Assembly: GCA_030840415.1 (NCBI GenBank)
Contig: JAVEEO010000112.1
Location: forward strand, 1-14,305
Source: Pseudonocardiales bacterium
GTDB taxonomy: Bacteria > Actinomycetota > Actinomycetes > Mycobacteriales > Jatrophihabitantaceae
Reading direction: 5' to 3'
Length of the DNA stretch: 14,305 nucleotides
The position numbers and the translations under genes are program-made. Positions 6,805 to 12,796 of this stretch are shown here, one piece after another. Under the pieces are notes generated by a model, which was given only the letters and a program-made list of their open reading frames with translations, was not told the origin of the DNA and searched no databases. Each line of letters opens with the position of its first letter. Position 1 is the first letter of the stretch.

Positions 6805-6809
6805 GGGAG
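6805..6809 (+). promoter_or_regulatory. Ribosome binding site of the toxin gene
   Basis: GGGAG, 4 bases before the ATG at 6814, within CAGGGAGTGCC. This is one of the few clear Shine-Dalgarno sites here, where most genes look leaderless. It fixes the start codon and agrees with a transcript that has a real 5' leader. Confidence 0.6.
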
Positions 6810-6813
6810 TGCC

Positions 6814-9800
6814 ATGACCGAGGCTGGCCTCGCCGCCGCCGCGCCGGACCGCGCCGTCTCCCGGGCCGGCAGGCAGTCCCCGGTCACCGAGCCGCCGGCG
6901 GCCGCCGAGCCCGGCGAACAGATCGGCACCGGCCTGGTCGGCATCCCGGGACTCTCGCACGCCCGATCCGGCCAGGCATTGCGGCGGTCCGGGCACGGCG
7001 CGGACCGGCTGGGTGGTCAGCCCATTCCCACCGACGTCAGCCAGGCGCTGCAGCGCCGCCGTGGCTCCGGCCAGGCGCTGCCTCCCGCGGTGGCCGCCGA
7101 CTTCGGCAGCCACCTCGGCGTCGACCTTGGCAGCGTCCGGGTGCACACCGACGCCGAGGCCGACCGGCTGTCGCGTTCGATCGACGCCACGGCATTCACC
7201 GCCGGTTCGGATGTCTACTTCAGCGCCGGGGCCTACTCCCCCGGCACCCCGGCCGGCCAGCACACCCTGGCGCATGAACTGGCCCACGTCGCCCAGCAGC
7301 ACACCGAGACTGCCAGCGGGCCGGTGATCGGCCGGGCCGACGACCCCGCCGAGGCGCACGCCGACCGGGTGGCCAGCCAGGTGGTATCGGCGCTGCGCCG
7401 GCAGGCCCGGCCCCCGACGTCCGAAACTCCGGACGAGGCCGGCACCGCGCTGCCGGCGCTGCGGCGGCAGGCCGAGGCGGTCCGCCGGCAGACCGGGACG
7501 ACGCAGCGGCCCGATGGCAGCCGGCCGCCGATCCGGCGGCTGTTCAGCTACCTCGAGACCAGGTACCAGCAGGCCGACCCCCACATCGAGGCATTGATCG
7601 AGCGGCTGGCAACGGTCTGCACCGTGCCGCCGTCGGTGCTCGCCGACTATCAGGCCGCCTCGGCGCAGGAGGACGAGATCGACCTGGTGGTCTGGCTCGG
7701 CGACCACGACGTCACACCGCTGGACGCCGAGCAGAGCCTGGCGGACGCGGTGGGCCTGACGCTGGCCGAGATCGGCATGGAGCGCGGCGTCGAGAAGCTG
7801 CAGGCGCTGGCCCGGGGGCTGTTCGAGATCACCGGCCGGCCGGTCGTCGACCTGCCGGGCGCGCCCGCACTCAAGCTCGGCGACACCTGGTACAGCAGGG
7901 ACGGGCTGCTGGCACACCTGCGTGGCAAGTTCTCCGGCTTCGCCACCTCCTCGACCGATCTCGCGGCGTGGCAGGCCATCCCGCTGGGCACCGAGTTCAA
8001 GAAGGACTTCGAGGTCTGGAACAAGATCGGTGAGATCAGCCGGGCCCAGGCCACCGAACAGGCCACCAAGGCTGCCGCGTCCAAACCCAAGGTCACTGTC
8101 GAGAAGCTCGACTCACCGGAGCCGGAGCCGGACAACACGCCGGTCGCGACCACCTCGCTGGCAGGCTCGCTGCCGCAGGCCGAGCGCTACGAGGACGAGA
8201 TCGGCAAGCTGGCCGCCGGCTCCGGCCTGAGCCTCGGGGTCGCCAGGGCGATGAGCGATCGGGTGCTCGCCTTCATCGGCAAGTACGCCGCCAAGCAGAG
8301 CTCGCCCAACCTGTTCGTCGAGATCGGCACCCCATCGCGCCTCACGGCGGGGGCGGTCGGCAAGGAGGCCGCCACCGTCGAGGCCGCGCTGCGCGAGGGC
8401 ACCCTGCACGAACGGCTCACCCACGTCCTGAACTTCGGCTACACGTTGGCCAACCTGCTGATCGAACCCACCAGCGCCGAGGACGCCTGGCAGGCAGCCC
8501 TGGAGGCAGGCTTCGACGAGGACCAGTTGAAGCTGCTGATCGAGGTGGGCAACACCGGCCGGCCGAGCAGGCAACGACAGGCCCTCGACGAGCTGAAGGG
8601 CGCGATCGTCACCCGGAACAAGGGTGGGGTGATCGTCAACGAGCGCGGCGAGGACGAGGTGGGCATCCCGTTCAGCGACCGGGAGCGCGAGCACTGGGGC
8701 AGCGAGACGCCGCAGTTCGAGCTGGGCTCGAAGAACGTCTCGGTCGACCCCGAGCACCCGTGGGTGAAGGAGAAGCGCGATCAGGGCTTCCCGGTCCGGT
8801 CGGGACCGTCCACCCATACCTTCGAGCTGTTCGAGATGACCGAGCTGCTCGGCCTGCGGCCGCAACTCAGCCTGGACGAGATCATGCTTGCGGCCACGGG
8901 CTATCTGCTGCCCATCTCGGCGCACAGCCTCATCGAGCTGCAGCACGTCGCCGAGCAGTTCGGGATGGCCCCGGTCAGCAGCCCGGAGCTGTACGGCCGG
9001 CTGATGCTGGCACTCCGGGGTGGCATGCTCAACGCCCAGGCGACCCGCAAGGACCTCGCCGACGTGCTGACCGGCCTGGTCGTCGATGAGGAGCGACTGG
9101 CGGCCGCACATCACTACCTGCTCTCGCACGGCTATTCCTTCGTCGGCTACCACGGCACCGACGGCGACGCCGCCACCGCCATCAAGGCCACCGGCTTCCT
9201 CGACACCGGCACCCGCAAGCCCGACGACCCGTGGCGCGGCGTCTACGTGGCTCCGGACGTGGCTACCGCCTCGGGTTACCTCAAGCCGTCCGAGTCGGCC
9301 GACAAGAAGGAGAAGAAGCCACCGGAACTACTCCGGGTGTACGCGCCGACCAAGGTGGTCAGCGGCTGCATCCAGGCCAGGCTGCCGCTGGAGGACAGCA
9401 AGGTCCAGCGCGAGATCGGCAGCCGGCTCAAGACCGGCACCCTGCTGCCGCCGCACGGCGACCACCTGCTGCTCGGCCGCGAGCACGCCGAGCACGAGGG
9501 CGAGCGGGAGGCCAACTCGCTGGAGGCGGTGCTGAGCTGGAGCGCCGCCCTGCAGTGCGTGGCGATTCCCTCGCTGCACAAGGAAAAAGTCCCCTCCAAG
9601 CCGGAGCTGGGGCTGCCGCAGCAGGTGCGGATTCCCGAGGAGCTGACCTTCGAGGACCAGAGCTCCAGCGGCGGCCTGGACCTGCGCTCGGACGCCGACA
9701 AGGCCGACCCGCGCGACTGGCGGCCGAGCGATCGCTACCTCGACAGCTTGGGTGACTGGGACCTGAAGGGCTATGTCACCAGCTCGTCCGTGCACACCAA

Positions 9801-11058
9801 GACCTTCCCGAACGCCCGGGAGACCGAGATCCTGCGCAAGCTGGGCGTGCGGGTCGAGCACGGCACGACCTGGGCCGAGGTCGCCGCGCAAACCCTGCGG
9901 ATGCAGGCCAATGCCTCGACCCTGCTGGAGTTGCTGCCGGAACTGGTCAAGGTCTCCTTCGACTCCCCGCTGTGGACCGACTTCGTCCACCGCTACGCCT
10001 CGGCCGAGCACGCGTCGGAGATCGAACCGGGCATCTTCCTGTCGGGGTGGAAGACCGCGGCGGACGAGGAGTGGCAGAAGGAGAACGTCGGCGCCGTCCT
10101 GAACTGCTGCCAGTACACCTTCCCCGCCAAGGCACCCGGTGTGCAGTACGACCGGGTCAACGTGGCCGGTTACAACAACGGGCTGTTCGAGTGGGCCAGC
10201 GACAAGATCGCGGCGGCGAGCAAGCGCGGCATCCTGGTGCACTGCGTGGAGGGCAAGAACCGCAGCGCCACGGTGCTCGCCGCGTACCTGATGAAGGCGC
10301 ACCGCTGGAATGCCACCCGCGCCAGCCGGGAGATCGTGGCTCAGCGGCCGTGGGCCGACCCGGACCTGTCGGTGCTGATTCCCTGGGAGCAGGACCTGGC
10401 CGACCAGGGCTGGGTGGTACCGCCGCCGCAGCGCCGCGGCGACAAGAAGCCGCTGACCAGCCAGGCCCCCGGGTCCGATTCGGGCAAGGAGGAACTGGCG
10501 CCCACCGCCAGCGACGTCGAGTGGCCCGGTCAGCGCGAGGCGATGCTGGAGAGCCTGCGAACCCAGGCCGCCCAGACCAACTTCGAAACGGTCGGGGCCG
10601 GCATCGGCCTGAACACCTACCTGACCCTGCACAACAGCCCCGGAACGGCCAACAACTGCCTGATCTACTCGATCGTGAACGCCCTGCGACTGGCCAAGAC
10701 GGAAGAGGAGATCGCCGAACTCGGGGTCAACGTCCGGCACCGCAAGATCGGAGTCGAGCGCGACGGCTTCCTCAACGCCGCCGCGATTCCCTACCTGCTG
10801 GGTCAGCTGGGAGTGCCGGCTACCCGGGTGATCCTGCTCGACACCACCGGCCGGGTCAGCTCGCCGCAGGTGCACGGCACCGACACCTACTCGGCCGAGA
10901 TCGTCAACGCCGCCGCTGTCAACACCATCGTCATCGTCAACGTGCGCAACGTGCATTTCGGCTACGGCCTGCTGCAGGGCAGTTGGGCGCCGAAGATTGT
11001 CGATGGCGACGGTGCCGCCGTCGACGGCAACCACTGGATCCAGTTCACCCAACCCTGA
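6814..11058 (+). CDS. Multidomain DUF4157 toxin with exotoxin-A-like ADP-ribosyltransferase, phosphatase-like and cysteine-peptidase-like domains
   Basis: The 1414-residue protein has no signal peptide or membrane segment. Order: disordered N-terminus with SGQAL-type repeats (1-82); DUF4157 with HELAH at 154-158 (83-163); Arg/Pro-rich linker; a largely helical unassigned region (240-640); a conserved-looking block SGPSTHTFELFEMTELLG (663-680); an exotoxin-A-like ADP-ribosyltransferase (774-919); a linker; a dual-specificity-phosphatase-like domain (1069-1199); and a C-terminal Cys/His peptidase-like domain (1262-1414). DUF4157 is widespread on cargo of extracellular contractile injection systems, so delivery by such a particle is inferred, although no sheath, tube or baseplate gene is in the window. 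Base composition matches the neighbours. The start is set by a clear ribosome binding site. Overall I infer an anti-eukaryotic multi-effector; individual activities are predictions. Confidence 0.88.
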   Translation: MTEAGLAAAAPDRAVSRAGRQSPVTEPPAAAEPGEQIGTGLVGIPGLSHARSGQALRRSGHGADRLGGQPIPTDVSQALQRRRGSGQALPPAVAADFGSHLGVDLGSVRVHTDAEADRLSRSIDATAFTAGSDVYFSAGAYSPGTPAGQHTLAHELAHVAQQHTETASGPVIGRADDPAEAHADRVASQVVSALRRQARPPTSETPDEAGTALPALRRQAEAVRRQTGTTQRPDGSRPPIRRLFSYLETRYQQADPHIEALIERLATVCTVPPSVLADYQAASAQEDEIDLVVWLGDHDVTPLDAEQSLADAVGLTLAEIGMERGVEKLQALARGLFEITGRPVVDLPGAPALKLGDTWYSRDGLLAHLRGKFSGFATSSTDLAAWQAIPLGTEFKKDFEVWNKIGEISRAQATEQATKAAASKPKVTVEKLDSPEPEPDNTPVATTSLAGSLPQAERYEDEIGKLAAGSGLSLGVARAMSDRVLAFIGKYAAKQSSPNLFVEIGTPSRLTAGAVGKEAATVEAALREGTLHERLTHVLNFGYTLANLLIEPTSAEDAWQAALEAGFDEDQLKLLIEVGNTGRPSRQRQALDELKGAIVTRNKGGVIVNERGEDEVGIPFSDREREHWGSETPQFELGSKNVSVDPEHPWVKEKRDQGFPVRSGPSTHTFELFEMTELLGLRPQLSLDEIMLAATGYLLPISAHSLIELQHVAEQFGMAPVSSPELYGRLMLALRGGMLNAQATRKDLADVLTGLVVDEERLAAAHHYLLSHGYSFVGYHGTDGDAATAIKATGFLDTGTRKPDDPWRGVYVAPDVATASGYLKPSESADKKEKKPPELLRVYAPTKVVSGCIQARLPLEDSKVQREIGSRLKTGTLLPPHGDHLLLGREHAEHEGEREANSLEAVLSWSAALQCVAIPSLHKEKVPSKPELGLPQQVRIPEELTFEDQSSSGGLDLRSDADKADPRDWRPSDRYLDSLGDWDLKGYVTSSSVHTKTFPNARETEILRKLGVRVEHGTTWAEVAAQTLRMQANASTLLELLPELVKVSFDSPLWTDFVHRYASAEHASEIEPGIFLSGWKTAADEEWQKENVGAVLNCCQYTFPAKAPGVQYDRVNVAGYNNGLFEWASDKIAAASKRGILVHCVEGKNRSATVLAAYLMKAHRWNATRASREIVAQRPWADPDLSVLIPWEQDLADQGWVVPPPQRRGDKKPLTSQAPGSDSGKEELAPTASDVEWPGQREAMLESLRTQAAQTNFETVGAGIGLNTYLTLHNSPGTANNCLIYSIVNALRLAKTEEEIAELGVNVRHRKIGVERDGFLNAAAIPYLLGQLGVPATRVILLDTTGRVSSPQVHGTDTYSAEIVNAAAVNTIVIVNVRNVHFGYGLLQGSWAPKIVDGDGAAVDGNHWIQFTQP
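7060..7302 (+). other. DUF4157 domain of the toxin
   Basis: Residues 83-163 carry the full DUF4157 pattern: GQALPPAVAADFGSHLGVDL, then VRVHTDAEAD, ATAFTAGSDVYFSAGAYSP, and AGQHTLAHELAHVAQQH. The HExxH is intact (His154, Glu155, His158), so zinc binding and peptidase activity are possible. The family is common at the N-terminus of injection-system cargo and polymorphic toxins, where it may mark the protein for loading or cut it; neither role can be seen in the sequence. Confidence 0.92.
9133..9570 (+). other. Exotoxin-A/cholix-like ADP-ribosyltransferase domain of the toxin
   Basis: Residues 774-919 follow Pseudomonas exotoxin A domain III block by block, recalled from memory: FVGYHGT (His780 = His440), WRGVYVAPD (Tyr811 = Tyr470), ASGY (Tyr822 = Tyr481), LLRVYAP (toxin LLRVYVP), SLEAVLSW (Glu904 = Glu553 in RLETILGW), then AIPS. 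Spacing agrees: 31 versus 30 residues, 11 versus 11, and 82 versus 72. Known members transfer ADP-ribose from NAD to diphthamide on eukaryotic eEF2 and stop translation. All four catalytic-site residues are present. Bacterial EF-G has no diphthamide, so the producer should not need immunity. Confidence 0.85.
10018..10410 (+). other. Dual-specificity-phosphatase-like domain of the toxin
   Basis: Residues 1069-1199 begin EIEPGIFLSGW (the usual opening strand of DSP domains), continue with AVLNCCQ and end in the signature LVHCVEGKNRSATVLAAYLM, a CX5R loop with Cys1144 and Arg1150. The general-acid Asp expected about 30 residues earlier (usual form IPVED) is not seen; the matching stretch is VNVAGYNN. 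The domain may be slow, use another acid, or only bind phosphorylated targets. The DSP fold call is fairly firm; activity is uncertain. Confidence 0.75.
10597..11055 (+). other. C-terminal cysteine-peptidase-like (OTU/papain-fold-like) domain of the toxin
   Basis: Residues 1262-1414 contain TANNCLIYSIVNAL, with Cys1282 at the start of a helix, and end with strand NTIVIVNVRNVHFGYG and then DGNHWIQFTQP, with His1407 near the C-terminus. An N-terminal Cys and C-terminal His in this layout resemble OTU deubiquitinases and Tox-PL-type papain-fold toxins. The match is to general pattern only and no family could be fixed. A deubiquitinase-like role would fit a toxin aimed at eukaryotes. Confidence 0.5.
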
Positions 11059-11064
11059 GCAATG

Positions 11065-11084
11065 TGATACCAGCGGCGGTATCA
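11065..11084. promoter_or_regulatory. Palindromic operator of the antitoxin/toxin pair, overlapping its -10
   Basis: TGATACC (11065-11071), 6 bases, GGTATCA (11078-11084) is a perfect inverted repeat ending 7 bases before the antitoxin ATG. The hexamer TATCAT (11080-11085) within it fits TANNNT and is followed by exactly 6 bases and the ATG. A ribbon-helix-helix antitoxin bound here would cover its own promoter, the standard autoregulation of such pairs. Confidence 0.75.
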
Positions 11085-11091
11085 TCGGCCT

Positions 11092-11283
11092 ATGGCAATG
11101 ACACTGCGGCTGACCGAGGACGAGACGGCCGCACTGCGGGAGTACGCCCAGTCGCATGGCATCTCGATGCAGGAGGCAGCCCGGGATGCCATTCACCAGC
11201 TCGTGCACGACGAGCGCCGGAACGCCTTCAGCCGGTTGATCCGCGAACGCGATCGGGAATTGCTGGACCGCCTCGCGCAGTGA
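11092..11283 (+). CDS. Ribbon-helix-helix antitoxin of a Doc-type toxin-antitoxin pair
   Basis: The 63-residue protein begins MAMTLRLTEDETAALREYAQ, a ribbon (TLRL) followed by two helices, ISMQEAARDAIHQLV, as in CopG/ParD-type DNA-binding antitoxins. The C-terminal 20 residues are charged (RLIRERDRELLDRLAQ) and probably wrap around the toxin. It should repress its own operon through the palindrome just upstream and neutralise the Doc protein. Its stop codon overlaps the GTG of the toxin gene by two bases, showing translational coupling. The ATG at 11092 fits the -10 spacing; a second ATG at 11098 is a possible alternative. It starts 33 bases after the large toxin gene but has its own promoter, so it is likely an independent unit. 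Confidence 0.85.
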   Translation: MAMTLRLTEDETAALREYAQSHGISMQEAARDAIHQLVHDERRNAFSRLIRERDRELLDRLAQ

Positions 11284-11654
11284 CCGTCCACCTCACGTTC
11301 GACGACATCGTCGCATTGGCCTCCGATGCCGTAGCCCCCGCGGAGGTGAGCATCCGGGACTTCGGGTTGCTGCACTCCGCGGTGGCCCGCCCGCAGGCGA
11401 CCGCATTCGGCCGTGATGCCTATCCCACGGTGGCGCTGAAGGCAGCCGCGCTGATGGAATCGCTCGCGCGCAACCACGCGCTGGTGGACGGCAACAAACA
11501 GCTGGCCTGGCTCGCCACCATGGTGTTCTGCCTGTTCAACGATGTGACCGTGACAGCGCCGAGCGTGGCCGAGGGCGAGCGATTCGTGCTGGCCGTGAGT
11601 CAAGGGCGGCTCGCGCTGGACGACATCGCCGACACGCTGCTGCGGTGGAGCTGA
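11280..11654 (+). CDS. doc: Doc-family (Fic-fold) toxin
   Basis: The 124-residue protein matches the length and pattern of Doc. Phage P1 Doc is a kinase-like Fic protein that phosphorylates EF-Tu and stops translation. Visible are the N-terminal LTFDDIVALASD, the middle DFGLLHSAVARPQATAFGRDAYPT typical of Doc, and the active-site loop HALVDGNKQLAWLATMVF (His66, Asp70, Asn72, Lys73). In the usual loop HxFxxxNKR the residue after Lys is Arg; here it is Gln74, so activity may be altered. The GTG at 11280 overlaps the antitoxin stop and is the only start that keeps the family N-terminus. It ends 7 bases before the Prim-PolC stop on the other strand. Confidence 0.88.
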   Translation: MTVHLTFDDIVALASDAVAPAEVSIRDFGLLHSAVARPQATAFGRDAYPTVALKAAALMESLARNHALVDGNKQLAWLATMVFCLFNDVTVTAPSVAEGERFVLAVSQGRLALDDIADTLLRWS

Positions 11655-11661
11655 GGTTCGG

Positions 11662-12699
11662 TCAGGACGTCCGCTCGCCGTGCTCGTCCCAGTGCGCGGC
11701 CACCTTCTTCGACGGCTGCACCCGGGGCGGTTCGCCCTCCATTTTCGGGAAGTTCGGCGGGTACGGGGCATCGCCCTGCCCCAGCTCGTGCTCGTCGCGC
11801 TCGGACCAGTCCAGCAGTGGCGAGATGTCGAACGGCGTGTCATCGATGCCGGCATGCAGGTCACCCAGCTCGGCGAACCGGGCCGGCATGGTGGCCATCG
11901 TGAAGTCCTCCATCCGGACGTCCGGCAGCTCGTCCCAGGTGATCGGCGCCGACACCAGGCCGGTCGAGGCCCGGATCGAGTATGCCGAGGCAATCGTCCT
12001 GTCCCGGGCGTTCTGGTTGTAGTCGATGAAGATCTGCTCGCCGCGCTCCTCCTTCCACCACTTGGTGGTTATCAAGTCCGGCACGCGGCGTTCGAGCTCA
12101 CGAGCGAAGGCCAGCGCCGCCCGCCGCACCTGCGTGAACCCGTGCTCGGGAAGGATCCGCAGGTAGATGTGGATGCCGCGGGAGCCCGACGTCTTCGGCC
12201 AGCCGACCGCACCCAGTTCGTTGAGCAGTTCATGCGCGAGCACGGCGACAACCTTGGCGTCCTCGAAATCGGTGCCGGGTTGCGGGTCCAGGTCGATGCG
12301 CAGCTCGTCCGGGCGCTCGGTGTCGGCACGGCGCGAGTGCCAGGGGTGGAACTCCACGCTCGACATCTGCACCGCCCAGATCACGCTGGCCAGCTCAGTG
12401 ACGCACAGCTCGTCGGCGGCGCGCCCGGACGGAAAGCGCACCTGCGCCGTCTCGACCCAGTCCGGGGCGCCCTTGGGCAGCCGCTTCTGGTAGATCCGCT
12501 CGCCGCCGGTGCCCTCGGGAAACCGGTGCAGCATGCACGGCCGCTCGTACAGTGCCCGGACGATCCCGTCGCCGACCGCGAGGTAGTACTTCGCCAGATC
12601 GAGCTTGGTGGCCCCGGTGGCGGGGAAGTAGACGCGGTCCGGATTGGTGAGCTTGACGGTCCGCTCCCCCACCTGGAGCTCGGTGAACGGCGATGCCAT
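11662..12699 (-). CDS. LigD-type archaeo-eukaryotic primase/polymerase, Prim-PolC
   Basis: The 345-residue protein is a stand-alone polymerase domain of the LigD family, like mycobacterial Prim-PolC (Rv3730c), which fills short gaps with ribonucleotides for LigC during excision repair. Landmarks: VKLTNPDRVYFP (15-26), CMLHRFPEGTGGERIYQKRLP (55-75), the metal-binding pair in RIDLDP (Asp136, Asp138), KTSGSRGIHIYL (169-180, nucleotide-binding Ser/Arg/His block), IFIDYNQNARDRTIASAYS (223-241, third acid Asp226) and VSAPITWDEL (249-258). The ATG at 12699 gives the family start and sits 6 bases after a TACCGT hexamer; the upstream extension to 13452 is antisense to the next gene. It converges on doc. 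Separation from ligC is unusual, since the two are normally adjacent. Confidence 0.92.
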   Translation of the reverse strand: MASPFTELQVGERTVKLTNPDRVYFPATGATKLDLAKYYLAVGDGIVRALYERPCMLHRFPEGTGGERIYQKRLPKGAPDWVETAQVRFPSGRAADELCVTELASVIWAVQMSSVEFHPWHSRRADTERPDELRIDLDPQPGTDFEDAKVVAVLAHELLNELGAVGWPKTSGSRGIHIYLRILPEHGFTQVRRAALAFARELERRVPDLITTKWWKEERGEQIFIDYNQNARDRTIASAYSIRASTGLVSAPITWDELPDVRMEDFTMATMPARFAELGDLHAGIDDTPFDISPLLDWSERDEHELGQGDAPYPPNFPKMEGEPPRVQPSKKVAAHWDEHGERTS

Positions 12700-12705
12700 A
12701 CCCGC

Positions 12706-12728
12706 ACGGTAGACGACTGCACCGACGC
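12706..12728 (-). promoter_or_regulatory. DNA-damage (PafBC/RecA-independent) type promoter of Prim-PolC
   Basis: On the minus strand GCGTCGGTG, 8 bases, TACCGT, 6 bases, ATG. Against the recalled consensus TTGTCRGTG-N8-TAGNNT the GTCRGTG core is complete, the spacing is exact and three of the four fixed -10 bases agree. This predicts PafBC-dependent induction by DNA damage and a leaderless transcript. Confidence 0.6.
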
Positions 12729-12731
12729 TTA

Positions 12732-12767
12732 GGAGCCATCGACGCTCGTGCCTTATTCGATGGTTCC
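12732..12767. repeat. Inverted repeat in the divergent Prim-PolC/mycothiol-enzyme region
   Basis: Arms GGAGCCATCGA (12732-12742) and TCGATGGTTCC (12757-12767) match at 10 of 11 positions around a 14-base gap. The repeat lies between two divergent promoters and partly abuts both predicted activator sites, so an operator for both genes is more likely than a terminator. No known regulator site is recognised. Confidence 0.6.
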
Positions 12768-12789
12768 TGTCGGACCCGACCGCTAGCTT
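12767..12789 (+). promoter_or_regulatory. Candidate DNA-damage type promoter of the mycothiol-dependent enzyme
   Basis: CTGTCGGAC, 8 bases, TAGCTT, then 7 bases and the GTG start. The TGTCGG core, the N8 gap and TAGNNT agree with the RecA-independent damage promoter; the last two bases of the first block do not. It faces the similar Prim-PolC promoter about 40 bases away. Confidence 0.45.
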
Positions 12790-12796
12790 CTTCCAG

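Noticed and set aside
9972..11654. A 560-residue plus-strand frame from inside the toxin through doc
   Set aside because: Only its last 124 residues (Doc) look like protein. The first part is a shadow of the toxin frame, and the GTG at 11280 is the real start.
11092..11654. The RHH/Doc pair as immunity for the large toxin
   Set aside because: It is a self-contained toxin-antitoxin module with its own operator, and an eEF2-type toxin should not harm a bacterium that lacks diphthamide.
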